Assembly: GCA_949361645.1 (NCBI GenBank)
Contig: OX442416.1
Location: 16,072,674-16,136,673, forward strand
Reading direction: 5' to 3'
Origin: Spongilla lacustris
Lineage: Eukaryota > Porifera > Demospongiae > Spongillida > Spongillidae
DNA: 64,000 nt
Shown: positions 24,286 through 35,531 of the stretch, in pieces
Position numbering within the stretch: position 1 is the first letter of the stretch
Layout of the letters: each line of letters starts with the position of its first letter
Translations under genes and position numbers: made by a program
The notes under the pieces: model-generated
Told to the model about the DNA's origin: nothing
Seen by the model: only the letters and a program-made list of their open reading frames with translations
Databases searched by the model: none

Positions 24286-24546
24286 AATTCCCCACATGGT
24301 AATCAGTTATCTGGAACAGGAATTTGTAACCCACATCAGTGAAGCATATATGATGTTAAATAACGTTTTAAACACAAAACATTTCCCGTTGTTCAGCATA
24401 ACACATGTTATATACATTCGAGTTCATGTATATATAGCCACTAAGGGAGGAACGTGAAAACGTGGAGGGGGGCCGGGGTGTGGGGGGACAGCTGTGCCTA
24501 GGAAAAAGTGTCCGGCATGGGGGGACAATATTTACTAGACGGGCCG

Positions 24547-24606
24547 GGACATTCATTCCTAGGCACCAATGTCCGGGGAGACAATCGTGCCTAGGAATGA
24601 ATGTCC
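24547..24606. repeat. Hairpin with 20-bp perfect arms
   Basis: GGACATTCATTCCTAGGCAC (24547-24566) is followed by its exact complement at 24587-24606. Related words (GTGCCTAGGAA, GTCCGG) recur at 24495-24620, so it is part of a small degenerate repeat cluster. Confidence 0.8.
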
Positions 24607-24662
24607 GGGAGGACACTTATTCCAGGGGGACAGCCATGTCTCTGACACCGGCACTGCGTGTT

Positions 24663-26214
24663 TGCTATACATGGCTTCAAGAAACCAATGTCCATGCAGC
24701 TTAAAATAGACAGCACAACAATACAGGCATTATTTTGACGTATTTACGCACAGTCCATCACGTTGCAGTCAGGTATGACATAAATTGTCTGTATGTGTGT
24801 GTATGTGTGTGTGTGTGTGTGTGTGTATGTGTGTGTATGTGTGTGTGTGTATGTGTGTGTGTGTGTGTGTGAACACGTGTGTGTTGCATGTTACTCAAAT
24901 GAGTTGGTTGACTGAAACCTTCCATGCACTGCATGATATTCATTTGAGTTGCATGCCTATAGCTTTGGCATGCATGTATGACAACTGCCACATATATGCA
25001 TCTGTTAGCTTTTCCCACTCAATGCATATCATACACAACACCCCATAAGATGCTCATTGTGAAACAAGGAATTGTATTGGTTTAAGAATAATGTAACTAC
25101 ATTTAGATTCATCATTTCAAAGATCACTGCCGGATACAGCTAGTGCTGTGGCCAGTCTGTACACAATGTTGTCTACATCTATCTGACACTTTCTCCTATC
25201 TTCCCTAACCATTCCTTTCATCCACATCCCCTTCATGGGCATGCACCCCACAAATTTACACACCCCACAGACACATATGCACCCACACAAAACACACATG
25301 CACACACAAACACTTAATGATCAGGCTGGTTTCCAGTATCAATGGGCTATGGAGCCATGTGTGACAACATCAAGTGTGTGGTGGTATCTTTTAAGGAGCC
25401 CTTTGGAACCAACGGGGGGGGGGGGGGGGGGGGGGGGGGTTTACATGTACATGTATGAGTTTGGTATCGTCAGAGATCCACACACATCCACACACAGACA
25501 ATGTACATCATACACGTTTGTACGTTCCTCCCTTAACTGCTATACGTGAACTTGAATGTATAAATCGAGCGATATTTTGTGTTTACATATTGACGTTTCA
25601 GTTTTTAAGTTTAATTTCAAACCAGATCAGTTGATGTGAATAATAGATTGATACATATATCATTAACTTAACATGCATGTGTGTTTGAACCCGCAGCATG
25701 CACCATGATGTTATTAAAGCAACCATACTGATCTGTGGTTAAATGTGGAATTTTTTTCCTGGAACTGAACGAAGGACTTCTGACAAAAGATACTGAAGCC
25801 ATGGATGAGTAAATTAAAGTATAAATTTTCTAAGGTCTTAAAGTATGCTGTAAACATTTAACTCTTTGCATGGATGCCATGCAAGTGTGTAAAATGCATT
25901 AATTGCTCTGAAAGAATTATTATTAAATTCTGATGCAACACACCACCGCAATTATAATGATTTTGATCTTGACATATGCATGAGCCCTGGCCATAAATAT
26001 GCATGCTATAAAATGCTGCACTTGAAGATCTATGCGTGTTTGGTTACTAAAAATAATAATTTGCTTCTCAGTCTCTCTATCAGGTTCTGATGTTATAATT
26101 TCAGTAGTACAGGAGGAATGTGTAAACCCAAAGTGCAGCAGAGAGTTTCCAGTTAACCCCTACTCATGTGCACTACAGATTCCAGTTAATTTGTATAGAT
26201 GAAACATCTGAATA
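24663..26214. other. No gene recognised; microsatellites
   Basis: Holds a (TG)n/TATG tract at 24791-24870 and a G homopolymer at about 25414-25439. A short minus-strand frame at 25117-25240 looks mildly coding-like but has no recognisable domain. Confidence 0.35.
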
Positions 26215-26650
26215 ATGAAATTCTTGGACAAGTTTGTTGAGACCGACGAGCATGAAGCTACCGAATGTGTCCTTTATGAATGCGATGTTAGCACGGGCGG
26301 AGGCGCTGGTGAAGATGATGGCGAGTGTAAACACGTCGAAGATGATCGTGCTGGAGACGACGATGGTTCTAGGGAAAACGATAGCGCTGGTGAAGACGAT
26401 AGTGGTAATGAAGTCGCGATGGCGCTGGTATAGAAGATGGAGCTTTTGAAATTAAAGACCATGGTGGTAGTGAAGATGGTTGTGCAGTGGAGAATATATA
26501 GTCAGGCAAAATATCTGCACTTATCCGTGACAACAGACGAATTCGAAAGAGAAGAAAAATATAAAAATGTTGATGAAGAAGAGGATGAAGACGGTAGTAA
26601 ATCAGCGTTGATAGACCAAGTATTTAACCACAGGCAAGTATTGTGACAAA
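26215..26650 (+). pseudogene. Acidic low-complexity open frame, possibly the 5' part of the next remnant
   Basis: The frame from ATG 26215 gives 72 residues rich in Asp, Glu and Gly (GEDDGE, DRAGDDDGSREND). After a frameshift near 26425 the acidic pattern continues (EDGAFEIKDHGGSEDG) to about 26500. A third frame to 26643 is again acidic (DEEEDEDG). A GT...TTAAATGCAG intron could lie at about 26701-26778. It is unclear whether this belonged to the Ulp1-like protein downstream. Confidence 0.35.
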
Positions 26651-26818
26651 AACAAAAAATCATTGAAGAAGTACTTCACTACAAGATGATGAAAAGAAAA
26701 AGGTATATAGTTTTGTAAGTATATACATGTACCAGCTTGTATATGAAACTACACTTCAAGTTATTTTCGTTAAATGCAGGTTGTTGCAACTGTGTGTTAC
26801 ATTTAAGATGAAAATGAG

Positions 26819-27312
26819 ATGAAACGGATTCTTCACAGATGTCATGGGCACCCTACATCAGGTCCCTTAGGCCGGTTTGACGAAAACATTGTATCGGGGG
26901 TATTCTGTAAATTCCTTACATCTCTGAAAAATCAGATTGCTGCAATTCTGAAAACTCCTACAAGCAGCTTTAACATAAACTTTATTGATGTTCAAACTAA
27001 GATGGGAGCAAATTATTGCGGCACCTTTGCTATAGCATTTGCAGTAGTCTTGGGCTCAGGAAGAGATCCTCATATGGAAAAATATGAACAAAACAAATTG
27101 AGAAATCATCTTCACCAGCTCTTTAGAGTACAAAATTAGACAATTTCCCTCCATCACCAAGTAGGCAATGCATTGTTTGCACCTGCAGCCATGGGACACC
27201 AAAACCTTGTGCAGTGCAGTCAATGCAAAGAGTGGTACCATAAGAGATGTGAAAGTCACAGAGAAGCAAATGGAATCAACTTGGACATGTAAACGCTGCA
27301 AAGAACGTTGAT
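26819..27312 (+). pseudogene. Ulp1-like (C48) peptidase C-terminal fragment with PHD-type finger, frameshifted
   Basis: The open stretch 26819-27139 contains FIDVQTKMGANYCGTFAIAFA, the Gln...Cys-Gly region expected around the catalytic cysteine of Ulp1/SENP-type peptidases, then DPHMEKYEQNKLRNHLHQLF. After a frameshift near 27135 it continues LDNFPPSPSRQCIVCTCSHG, then in two further frames QCSQCKEWYHKRCE and ESTWTCKRCKER with a stop at 27310. The cysteine/histidine spacing (C.C...C..C...WYH..C...W.C..C) is that of a PHD-type finger. Such peptidase-finger proteins are often carried by animal transposons. At least three frameshifts make it non-functional. The catalytic histidine region upstream was not found. 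Confidence 0.6.
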
Positions 27313-28033
27313 TTATGCTTCATGTTTGCATATCATTATGCTATGTATATAAGTATATAACGTGTGACATGTGATTTTGAATGAAGTCCAATTTACATGT
27401 AGCTACACTAATAACGTGTTTTTCAGAGCGAAGCATCTGAAGAGGGAGGTTAATTATGCAAAGTGTCCTTCCATGCTGCCAAACTTAGAGGGACCTACAT
27501 TTTACATGTAAAAATAGCTAATTTAATGGCGCTTTTAATTTTAGGTATACAAACCAAATGATAAAATATGAAGGGAGACCAAACATTTCAAGGGGGGCCT
27601 TCCGGTTAACCGCGGTTAACCGATTGCGAGAATCAAATAACCACCTCAACTAGTTGTACTTCGGCTAAATAATCGTTTCAACCGGTTGTTAGAAAGTTTG
27701 AACAACCCCAACCGACCGGTAGGTATTTTACAGAGGAGTTACTGCTGGGCATGAGAAAACAATAAGCGGACGAGAGCGAAAAACGTGATCCATCTTGTGT
27801 GGTACATATTTATAGCAACCTTATTATACATGTATAATTATAACAACACCTCTATTCACCCTAATGGTGAGTCCGCGCGCACTGCATGTCGCACGCGGCG
27901 AGATCAGCGACGTGCTTTGGAGTACGCCGTGGACCATATCATCTTACTTGCCATGTGGCAAAGCCCGAGGTTGTGCTTGTTTAGCTTTTGGCCATCGATA
28001 ATAAAAAATAGCATAAAATAATGGATAATTATT
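27313..28033. other. No gene recognised
   Basis: A GGTTAACCGCGGTTAACCG palindrome at 27604-27623, followed by further AACCGGTTG words, may be the end of an undetermined transposon. Confidence 0.3.
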
Positions 28034-28096
28034 TTTTTAGGCTTCGGGTATACGGTCACGTGCATGCACGTGACCGTATACCAGAAGCCTAAAAAA
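28034..28096. repeat. Palindrome with 32-bp perfect core
   Basis: The core at 28049-28080 is perfectly self-complementary around TGCATGCA. The outer arms TTTTTAGGCTTC and GAAGCCTAAAAA extend it to about 60 bases. Copy A at 2940-2970 retains only one half (GCATGTGACCGTATA). Confidence 0.9.
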
Positions 28097-28396
28097 TTAA
28101 AGATATATACAGGCACGTCCACTTAACGAATAAGCAACTTAGACTAGCTGATCTCTTGGCATGCAGCTGACTTTGTATTGATTGTAAAATTTGAGATAAG
28201 TTATATGCGCTGCGCCTTTCCTTAGTACAGTATCATAACAATAATCCTAACTAGACATGTAATATCTCTTACGTGGTTCCATTGGGTCCTAGTACAGACA
28301 TGTATTATATCACGCTTGTATTGTACGAAACGACTAATGATTCCGGCACTATCAAAAGTGTTCAGTAATATAGGGTTATCGGTAATCTCATCCTGT

Positions 28397-30514
28397 CTAC
28401 ACGTACAAGGGAGCGGGTAACTTAAAATCCCCGCATGACGTCATTCCTAACGGAGCCTTCTTTTGTAACTCCTCAGCTATATTTAGCACCATGGCCATTC
28501 CCTCCATGTGATGGGTGTCCAAGTGGCAGTGAAGAAACCAGTACCCAGGACTTGAAGAAACAAACTGGATTATCACGTATGCTCCTCTGGGTAGGATTAC
28601 GGTATCTTTGCGGACAGTATACGGACTTAGGTGGACTGACGGACGTCTTCCCTTCCTCCAGTTTAACTTCGTACAAGGGCGTTCGCCATTAAAGGTATCC
28701 GCATCCCTCTCATCTGCTTGGCAAGAGAGTGCTCCATTGGTGCTGGATGTAAACCCCCTGATATTATCATAGCCGCCGTAACCTACAGCTGCAACGAAGA
28801 AGCTGTGACCATGGAGATGAATCGCGTGGGACTCGTTCCCAAAATTGATCAGAACCAGTCGCACAGTTTTTCCGTAAGGAATGGATAGCATCTGAAGACA
28901 CCTGCAACCATCGAGGCAAGACTGCGTAGCCAGCGAAGGGCACGTGATACCAGCTAGGTCAATCGAACCGAATAAAGATTGAAGTTGGAGCGGTTCCGGT
29001 GGCAACAGTAAGCTCCTTCCGTTAACATTATCAGGCAGACCTTGAGCTCCGCTGTAGCCAAAGTTTAGAAAGTACTCCTGACCAGCGCTAGGTTCATTAG
29101 ATGGAAGGCTTTTCGCTGATGTCGGGTGCAGAAGTTTGAAACTATTGAGATTTACACATTTTGTGTGATACGACATATGGAAAGCTTGGAAGGGACAGTT
29201 GACAGCGACACATGGAGAGGACTGAGTGCAAGAGTTCGATGGAGTGGACTTGATGGTAGAGTAGTCGGTCGAACTGGGCTCTTTCGCATATGAATAATAC
29301 AGAACAGCCTGCACAGAGTTCCCAAGCGACGGATACGGAGGCCTTGTGGTATCCGCTGTGTTTACCTCCAACGTTTCAACTCTGATCCAGTAGTATTTAG
29401 CAGGGTTCGCATCGGCGTTCAAAATGAAGTCGAAGCGTTCGCCAGGATAAACAATGAGGTAATCGACTTGACTTATGGGTTGAGTGAGGAATCCATCCGT
29501 GGAAATCACTGTGAGCTTGTGCTGATCGATGGAGATTTTGTAGCCAAACAGTGACTGGCCGCCTATCACGCGAAAGCGGTAACTCTTCATATAATCCACC
29601 TTGAAGGTCGCTAACCTTGACTTCTCAAAAGGCACGTCGCGATGTTTACCCTTTCCGTTAATTAGACCGGAGTAAAATGGAATCGAACCGTGATCCGACC
29701 CGTCTGGAAGGTTTGATGTGCTATAAGAAGACCCTATTGTTGGTAATTCACCAACCGCCGATGGGTAATAATTACCCGCCGCTGAATGCATGACCGTAAA
29801 TACGTCCATGAACGGTTGCGGCCACCAATCTTGTAGGATGAGCGTGTGCTGATCGGGAAAGTCATTTAGATCACGATAAGCAGCGTCCACCTTTTTTTCG
29901 CGCACAATGAGTGCCCCCAATAGTCCGTCCCCTCTCTGCCCTTCAACGTGGCTGTGGTACCAAAACGTTCCCGATGGTTGGGCTTTGAAAATGTATCGGA
30001 ACATGCCCATGCTTGTGAGTGGACACTGTGACACGAAGCTAACGCCGTCCATCCACGGCGTGTCCATCTGCAGCTGTCCATGCCAGTGAATTGTGATGCT
30101 CTCACCTCGAATGTTGTTCTTCACGTTGACAATGACCATCTGGTTCTCCGTCACGATAAGTGTCGGCCCTGGGCTACGACCATTGACTGCATAGAACGGG
30201 CGGTAGGTCTTGCCGTCTACCGTAGCCGCCTCCGTATATCCGACGTCGTAATTATTGCCGTCGTAGGAGACAACCTTACCGGCTTTATTGATATAGTGTA
30301 CGGAACCACCCAGGTCGTCAATGTCCGTTCCATTTACAGGGTATCGCGTGAATGTCTGGAGAGTGGAAATCTGGAGGTCAAATTCACACGAAGTTGCAGC
30401 CTTGTCGCAGCTGCAAGAAGCGATGCCGTAGCCGCACTGAACGTGATGTCGTACGGCGTGCACGTAACGAGACGTTAGTAGGAGCAGAACCTGCAGAAGT
30501 ATAAACACCTCCAT
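28397..30514 (-). CDS. Laccase-type multicopper oxidase, secreted, intact
   Basis: 705 residues without introns from ATG at 30514; an upstream in-frame GTG at 30535 is not needed. The start MEVFILLQVLLLLTSRYVHA is a signal peptide, so the enzyme is secreted. All four copper-binding motifs are present: IHWHG (about residues 142-146), WYHSH (185-189), HLHGHSF (566-572) and HCHLDTHHMEGM (662-673). Family knowledge: such three-cupredoxin enzymes oxidise phenols, aromatic amines or metal ions at a type 1 copper and reduce oxygen to water at a trinuclear centre. The residue ten after the motif cysteine is Met673, an axial methionine, which usually means a low-potential type 1 site. Several N-terminal cysteines precede the first cupredoxin domain. 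The substrate cannot be told. It is the only functional copy; the duplicate at 6360-8520 is dead. Confidence 0.95.
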   Translation of the reverse strand: MEVFILLQVLLLLTSRYVHAVRHHVQCGYGIASCSCDKAATSCEFDLQISTLQTFTRYPVNGTDIDDLGGSVHYINKAGKVVSYDGNNYDVGYTEAATVDGKTYRPFYAVNGRSPGPTLIVTENQMVIVNVKNNIRGESITIHWHGQLQMDTPWMDGVSFVSQCPLTSMGMFRYIFKAQPSGTFWYHSHVEGQRGDGLLGALIVREKKVDAAYRDLNDFPDQHTLILQDWWPQPFMDVFTVMHSAAGNYYPSAVGELPTIGSSYSTSNLPDGSDHGSIPFYSGLINGKGKHRDVPFEKSRLATFKVDYMKSYRFRVIGGQSLFGYKISIDQHKLTVISTDGFLTQPISQVDYLIVYPGERFDFILNADANPAKYYWIRVETLEVNTADTTRPPYPSLGNSVQAVLYYSYAKEPSSTDYSTIKSTPSNSCTQSSPCVAVNCPFQAFHMSYHTKCVNLNSFKLLHPTSAKSLPSNEPSAGQEYFLNFGYSGAQGLPDNVNGRSLLLPPEPLQLQSLFGSIDLAGITCPSLATQSCLDGCRCLQMLSIPYGKTVRLVLINFGNESHAIHLHGHSFFVAAVGYGGYDNIRGFTSSTNGALSCQADERDADTFNGERPCTKLNWRKGRRPSVHLSPYTVRKDTVILPRGAYVIIQFVSSSPGYWFLHCHLDTHHMEGMAMVLNIAEELQKKAPLGMTSCGDFKLPAPLYV

Positions 30515-30610
30515 CACAGCATGTAGCCACTGCACATGTACACCCGAACAGATGTGTCAATAGCTCCAGAAATTTCTCGGTGTTGAATATATTCATTCAA
30601 GTAAATGCCA

Positions 30611-30620
30611 CCTTTTATAA
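30611..30620 (-). promoter_or_regulatory. TATA box of the laccase gene
   Basis: TTATAAAAGG on the minus strand, about 97 bases before the ATG, would place transcription start near 30585. It is conserved in the pseudogene's promoter. Confidence 0.65.
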
Positions 30621-30907
30621 TAATTCTACATGTCTAATTGTAGACGCGCATCTTGATTGCTAGTAATTCGCGCATTCAATAACTGCATGCTTCATCCTGG
30701 CGCCGAAATCTATAAGCAGATAGACGCATGCCTGCGTGACATGCGGCTTTCGAATTTCGAAATACGTCCGTCCGGCTATATTTATAGACCTAGTATAATT
30801 ATTGTATACAAATTGTGGAAGTAAATCACTGATGCTTTGTCATTTTTCTCTCGCTGTGTGAGCATATACATGTACATGTATATAGTTATACATATAAGTG
30901 CTCCAAA

Positions 30908-31313
30908 CACAGGGAAAAAGTTGAAAACACAATGGTTCATTTACTATATTTAACAACGTTTGACATCATATATTAAGTACAGTGGGTTTAATCACAACAT
31001 AATACAACGTTAGTTTAAAACGTCATTGGGGAAAATACAATAAAATACAACAGATGAACGGTATATGTTGTTGAATGTTGTATTTTGGCTGATTAGAAAC
31101 GTTGCGAATCTGATAAAACAACAGCAAACAATCATCGTGAAATTAGCATCACGTGATGTAATCGCAATCCCCAGGCCTTTCATTCTTCGCGCTCCGCCTT
31201 AGTTTCGTCATCGCAAACGGAGTCTGGGGACCCAACAAATCCAGTTGGGTCCCCAGACTAAAAGTCCTGTCGGTACACACTACTAGTAGCTGTACGAAGC
31301 GCAAGCATCCAAA
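30908..31313. mobile_element. About 0.4 kb insertion private to duplication copy B
   Basis: Copy A reads directly CTCCAAATCCGC at about 8897, while copy B has about 406 bases between CTCCAAA and AAATCCGC. TCCAAA stands at both ends (30902-30907 and 31308-31313). It has no coding frame. A perfect hairpin lies at 31221-31259 (AGTCTGGGGACCCAAC, 7-base loop, complement). Confidence 0.6.
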
Positions 31314-31645
31314 TAAATCCGCTATAACTCAGTACGCTGATGTATAATAGTGCCACCTAGGCATATAGGCGCTTAAATTTGCATATACATGTACATGCAT
31401 GCATGTCACGCAGCGATACTTATCTGTGCTTCAGCTCTCGCATAATTCTTTAAAGTGAATTTAGCCATATACAGTGTATATGTGTTGATCGAGTCACCGC
31501 GATTCCATACATGCAACCCTGTAAGTACATATTTGGTTATGGCAAAGCAGCTGTGCTATAAAGAATTCCCCACATGGTAATTACCTGGAACATGCACGCA
31601 GGAATTTGTAACCCATTCACATGCATCAGTGATGTTAAAGGGCCA

Positions 31646-31670
31646 CCCCCCCCCCCCCCCCCCCCCCCCC
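31646..31670. repeat. Poly-C run, 25 bases, at the end of repeat R
   Basis: The run sits at the same place in R as the C-rich tract at 10258-10343. Confidence 0.9.
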
Positions 31671-31805
31671 ATTTCACCTCCTAAGTTGTTTCAACATTAT
31701 ATGTTATATGTACACATGTATAATGTGGATCGAACACACACTATTACAAAGAGAGTGTTACCGCAACACACTTTGGGGTGTTCGTATACGCCTGTTTAGG
31801 AATAT

Positions 31806-32169
31806 GACATGATTGGTTACATCTGTAGTAATTATTCAAGAACACATTCTTCAGATGATGGCACTAATTCACTGACAGCATGCCATTTATTTCCTCCAAA
31901 ACCTATCTGTTTACGAATAGAGCTAGAGAACGTGCTTATACTAAGGTCACGCATGCGCAATGAAATACATGTACAGCACGACCTCAAAAAGTTTGATATA
32001 TTTGTTAATCAAAATGAATGACAAGAAAGGACAAAAACAGCTAGGATACACTGTAGGTATTTTGGATGTCTTATAATTGTCGAATTGTGAGGAAAGCTAG
32101 ACAGGACTTTTGAGTAGTTCCTAAGAGTGCACTGCACACAGTATTTGCTGTCCAACACAAAGGCATCGT
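31806..32169. other. No gene recognised
   Basis: This stretch is not shared with copy A and shows no coding pattern. Confidence 0.3.
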
Positions 32170-32905
32170 TTCTGTTTATGTGTGAATGTGTGTGTGCATG
32201 TATGCATACACACATATGAATTATACACATACACACACATACACACATGTGCATGTGTGTGTGCTTGTGTGTGCATGTGAATGTGTGTGCATACATTGTA
32301 TGCATATGTGTGCATGTGTATGTGTATGTGTGTGCACAAGCATACACATATGCACACATAGACACATGTATGTGTGCATTGTGTATGTATGTATGTATGT
32401 GTGCACGTGTGTATCCTGTACATTGTGTGCGTCCTGTACATTGTGTGCATGCCTGTAGCCAGGAAGTCTGGTGGGATCGATTAACAGGACTGCTGGACTT
32501 CTGACAGTATTATAATAGTCACATATGGGGCCCCTTGCGTTTATCCAGATACGAAAGGCAAGAGCCCTAGCTGTCACCTTCAGGCTAAAGCATCACATGG
32601 GGGGATCGACCGATCCACGATCTCCCCAGGCTGTGCATGTGCGTGTATGTACATGAAGGTGTACATGTGTGTGTGTGTGCATGTACATGTGTGTACGCGT
32701 TTTTGTCATGCATATGTGTGTGCATGTGTGCATGTGTGTGTAATGTGTGTGCATGTGTGCATGTATGTGTAATGTGTGTGCATGTGTGTCATATGTGTGT
32801 ATGTGTGCATGTGTTTGTGCATGTGTGTGCATATGTGTACATGTGTGCATGTGTGTGTGCATATGTGTGTGCATGTGTGTGCATGTCAGTGTGTGTGCAT
32901 GTGTG
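32170..32905. repeat. Long compound TG/CATG/CACA microsatellite region
   Basis: Two repeat fields (32185-32455 and 32630-32905) lie either side of a unique stretch at 32456-32629. All long frames over them are artefacts of the alternating dinucleotide. Confidence 0.85.
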
Positions 32906-32906
32906 T

Positions 32907-34103
32907 GTCCAACCCAAATGCAACGGACCATGTACATGTAGATGCCAAATCTATAAACCTAGTTGGGACACTGGGAGTGTAAGCACATCTTGTTCTGTAA
33001 CAATCCAATTATGAACTGGCAAAGCAGATGGAGATGGAGGGATCTGGCATTTATGTGGGCTACACATTCCTGTTCTTGGAGTAAATAATTGGAGTGATGG
33101 ATTAGTGATTCATGTTCTTTGAGGAAATAAATGGCATGCTGAATTAGTGCCATCATCTGATCAATGTGTTCTTGATAACTACTACAGATGTAACCAATCA
33201 TGTCATGTACTAGTAACTTTACAAGTGTAGCAACTATCTGCATGCATCATGAAGGTCCACACTTTTTATTTACATTGTCACGGTAAAATCCAAATAACGG
33301 TTATGTGCATATTCATACGAAATAGTCCTATATTTAGCCCGGCACATATTGTAGGACAATACATTGTTCATGCATGGGCTAAATATAGGGCTTTTTCGTT
33401 TTTCCATTATCATTCAACCCTAGCTTGTTTCCCTGCTTTTTACACCACTATTGTCTTCAAATCCTATATACCACCAACTTTCTCATAGAAAATGTTTTTA
33501 TTTACTTGTTTCATTGCTTTTCATTCATAATTACTATAACGTAACTCTCGATATTAGAAATCCAAAAATAGCATTCTGCACTTTAACATGGGTTGGTTTG
33601 AAAATTTGTATTCAAACCAAAATGTTCATTTCAATTGAATTTGGTTTCATGCATTATTTGGTTTGCTCTACAAACCATCAAAATTTTAAACCAATGGTTT
33701 AAAATTCTTTGGATCAAATCAAATTATTTTACCGTGCATGCATGTGTGTGTGTGCATGTGTATGTGTGCATGTGTATGTGTGCATGTATATGTGCATGTG
33801 TGTATGTGTGTGCATGTGTGTGTATGTGTGTGCATGTGTGTGTATGTATGTGTATGTGTGTGCATGTGTGTGTATGTGTGTGCATGTGTGTATGGAACAC
33901 ACCTCAGTATTGATGGAGCAATTAAGAGAGATACAAAATATGTTCTAAGTCCTACTGTTCGGCAGCATTCATCCAGCATAGTTCATTATTGTCTACTTGC
34001 TATCAGGATCTGCATGTGGTATATAGACATATGTAGCCACATGACTGCATGAACACTTTTAGCATACATGTACACCAAGCTGCAACCTGCGAAATACATA
34101 TTT
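32907..34103. repeat. Segmental duplication copy B, distal block 1
   Basis: Counterpart of 12070-13260. It lacks the left arm of the inverted repeat at 12460-12597. A TG microsatellite lies at 33735-33895. Confidence 0.85.
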
Positions 34104-34633
34104 TGCTTACTTGAACTATATGTATACAGAACAAAATACTTGTGAGTAATGATGTATATGCTCCCATAGGGTGTGATCTAAATAGAATCAAGGTGGATTT
34201 TGATACACTATTACTGCACAAGAGCAGCCATGCTACTTAACCTTCATTCCCAACACAAAGTGGCATGCAAAAAAAAAAAAAAAAACTTGCATAAAATTTG
34301 AAACATAGTGTAGGCCTATGCAATGCATACTACAACACGCGACACAACACGAAGCACTAGTGGTGCACATACACGAACATTGCCTTTATAAGCACATTAT
34401 GCCATCCGTGCAAGGTATGTACACAATTCAAGCTTTAATTAAAACACTGATGAACACATGCACGTCCGGAAATTTCTGAGTTCTGATTATGACAAAATTA
34501 GCAGTACGCCAAACATGACGAGTGTTTAGGTCCTAAACACTTTGTTTAGGTCCTATATAGGTCCATGCCCATATATGGGTGCGTTCAAACGACAGTACGA
34601 CATGTTTTATTGTACAGTAACCCTAGTAATTCT

Positions 34634-35308
34634 CGTTCCCAGACCCTATTTATTGAGAAGCAAGGTAAATAGGATCTGGTACACTGTCTGCAACCCTCCT
34701 CTCTAAACAAACATATCCAGTCTGGAGGAAAAAAGCATTTAACATTGAGGACAAAAGCATTTAACATTGGGGACAAAAGCATTTCGAGGTCAGAAGTACA
34801 TGTATGCGGCTGAGTCCACTTGATACTCTAGCTCCTTGCATTCTTCTTCAAACGTTTTCGCCACCGTGATCACTTCCTAGGCCTACCGTACGTATGCGTA
34901 TACACGTATCCTCTTCTGATTGAATACTCTAACCTGATCTTTCATCAGAACTATTAAGGTTGATAAAATCACAATCGAGCCCTAAGGCTTGGTCTTCCTG
35001 ATGGTGTCAAACAGCAGGGGGGGTAGCAGATTGATTTTACGACACCAGTTGGAAGGGACACAAATACATCTCTTCTCTTAGCAATGCTCGTGACTGCTGC
35101 CTCTTGTTCTAAATTCCAAGGATTCCTTCGACTTCGACAACACTTAGCGTAGACGTATAGCCATGAATATGTGCACTCGGCGCACTTAGACACGCCCAGT
35201 GTAAAAATTCCTCACATACCTGTAATATGATTGGTGCCGCCGAGATTCCAGCGAAATTAGGTCGCTTTGTACCCTGACCCTAGTACGTTTAAATAGGGTC
35301 TGGAAACG
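34634..35308. mobile_element. Possible MITE with CGTTCCCAGACCCTATTTA inverted ends
   Basis: A 19-base terminal word at 34634-34652 is repeated in inverse orientation with one change at 35290-35308. No clear target-site duplication and no coding frame. Confidence 0.4.
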
Positions 35309-35455
35309 TAACTATTTCATGCCCTGTTAAATGCGGCATGCGAATTCAGAGTGCAGCGATCTAACTCATTAGAGGTCAGCAATGACAGATATGTTGGTGA
35401 GTGTCCGATCATATAGTACTACACATTCCGATTGAGCACATACACAATGTAGGCG

Positions 35456-35531
35456 TAGTCGGGCTGGCTCTACTACCGAGTTTGGTCAATCGGGTACCCG
35501 ACCAAACGCGGTAGTAGGGCCCGCCCGACTA
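35456..35531. mobile_element. Tiny 76-bp foldback MITE
   Basis: The element starts TAGTCGGGC and ends GCCCGACTA, with further inverse words inside (CTACTACCG / CGGTAGTAG and TTTGGTC / GACCAAA). ATGTAGGCG on the left and ATGTCTAGGCG on the right look like a 9-bp target-site duplication with a 2-base indel. It resembles the element at 54942-55148. Confidence 0.6.

Larger units (their letters stand above)
20085..24370. repeat. Dispersed repeat R, split into three pieces by two insertions
   Basis: Repeat R is seen uninterrupted at 10080-10260 and 31440-31645. Here its first piece (GTGTTGATCGAGTCACGATT to CCCTTTAAG) ends at 20178. The second (CTTTAAGTACATACCTGGTTATGG to GTAAAGAATTC) is 22307-22356. 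The third (AATTCCCCACATGGTAAT onward) starts at 24286. Removing the two inserts restores the order seen in the other copies. Diverged relatives occur at 13970-14130, 37200-37350 and, inverted, 38020-38150. Confidence 0.85.
28060..31805. repeat. Segmental duplication copy B, laccase block
   Basis: Counterpart of 2930-3140 plus 6274-10390. It holds the intact oxidase and the uninterrupted site of the retrotransposon. Divergence from A is mostly single-base changes and small indels, apart from the 0.4 kb insert at 30908-31313. Confidence 0.85.

Noticed and set aside
30515..30535. Seven-codon upstream extension of the laccase from a GTG
   Set aside because: The ATG at 30514 starts directly at the signal peptide and is conserved in the pseudogene; a GTG start is unlikely in an animal gene.
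32009..32941. Several 80-125 codon frames rich in His, Thr, Cys and Val
   Set aside because: They arise from TG/CATG repeats and are not conserved in copy A.
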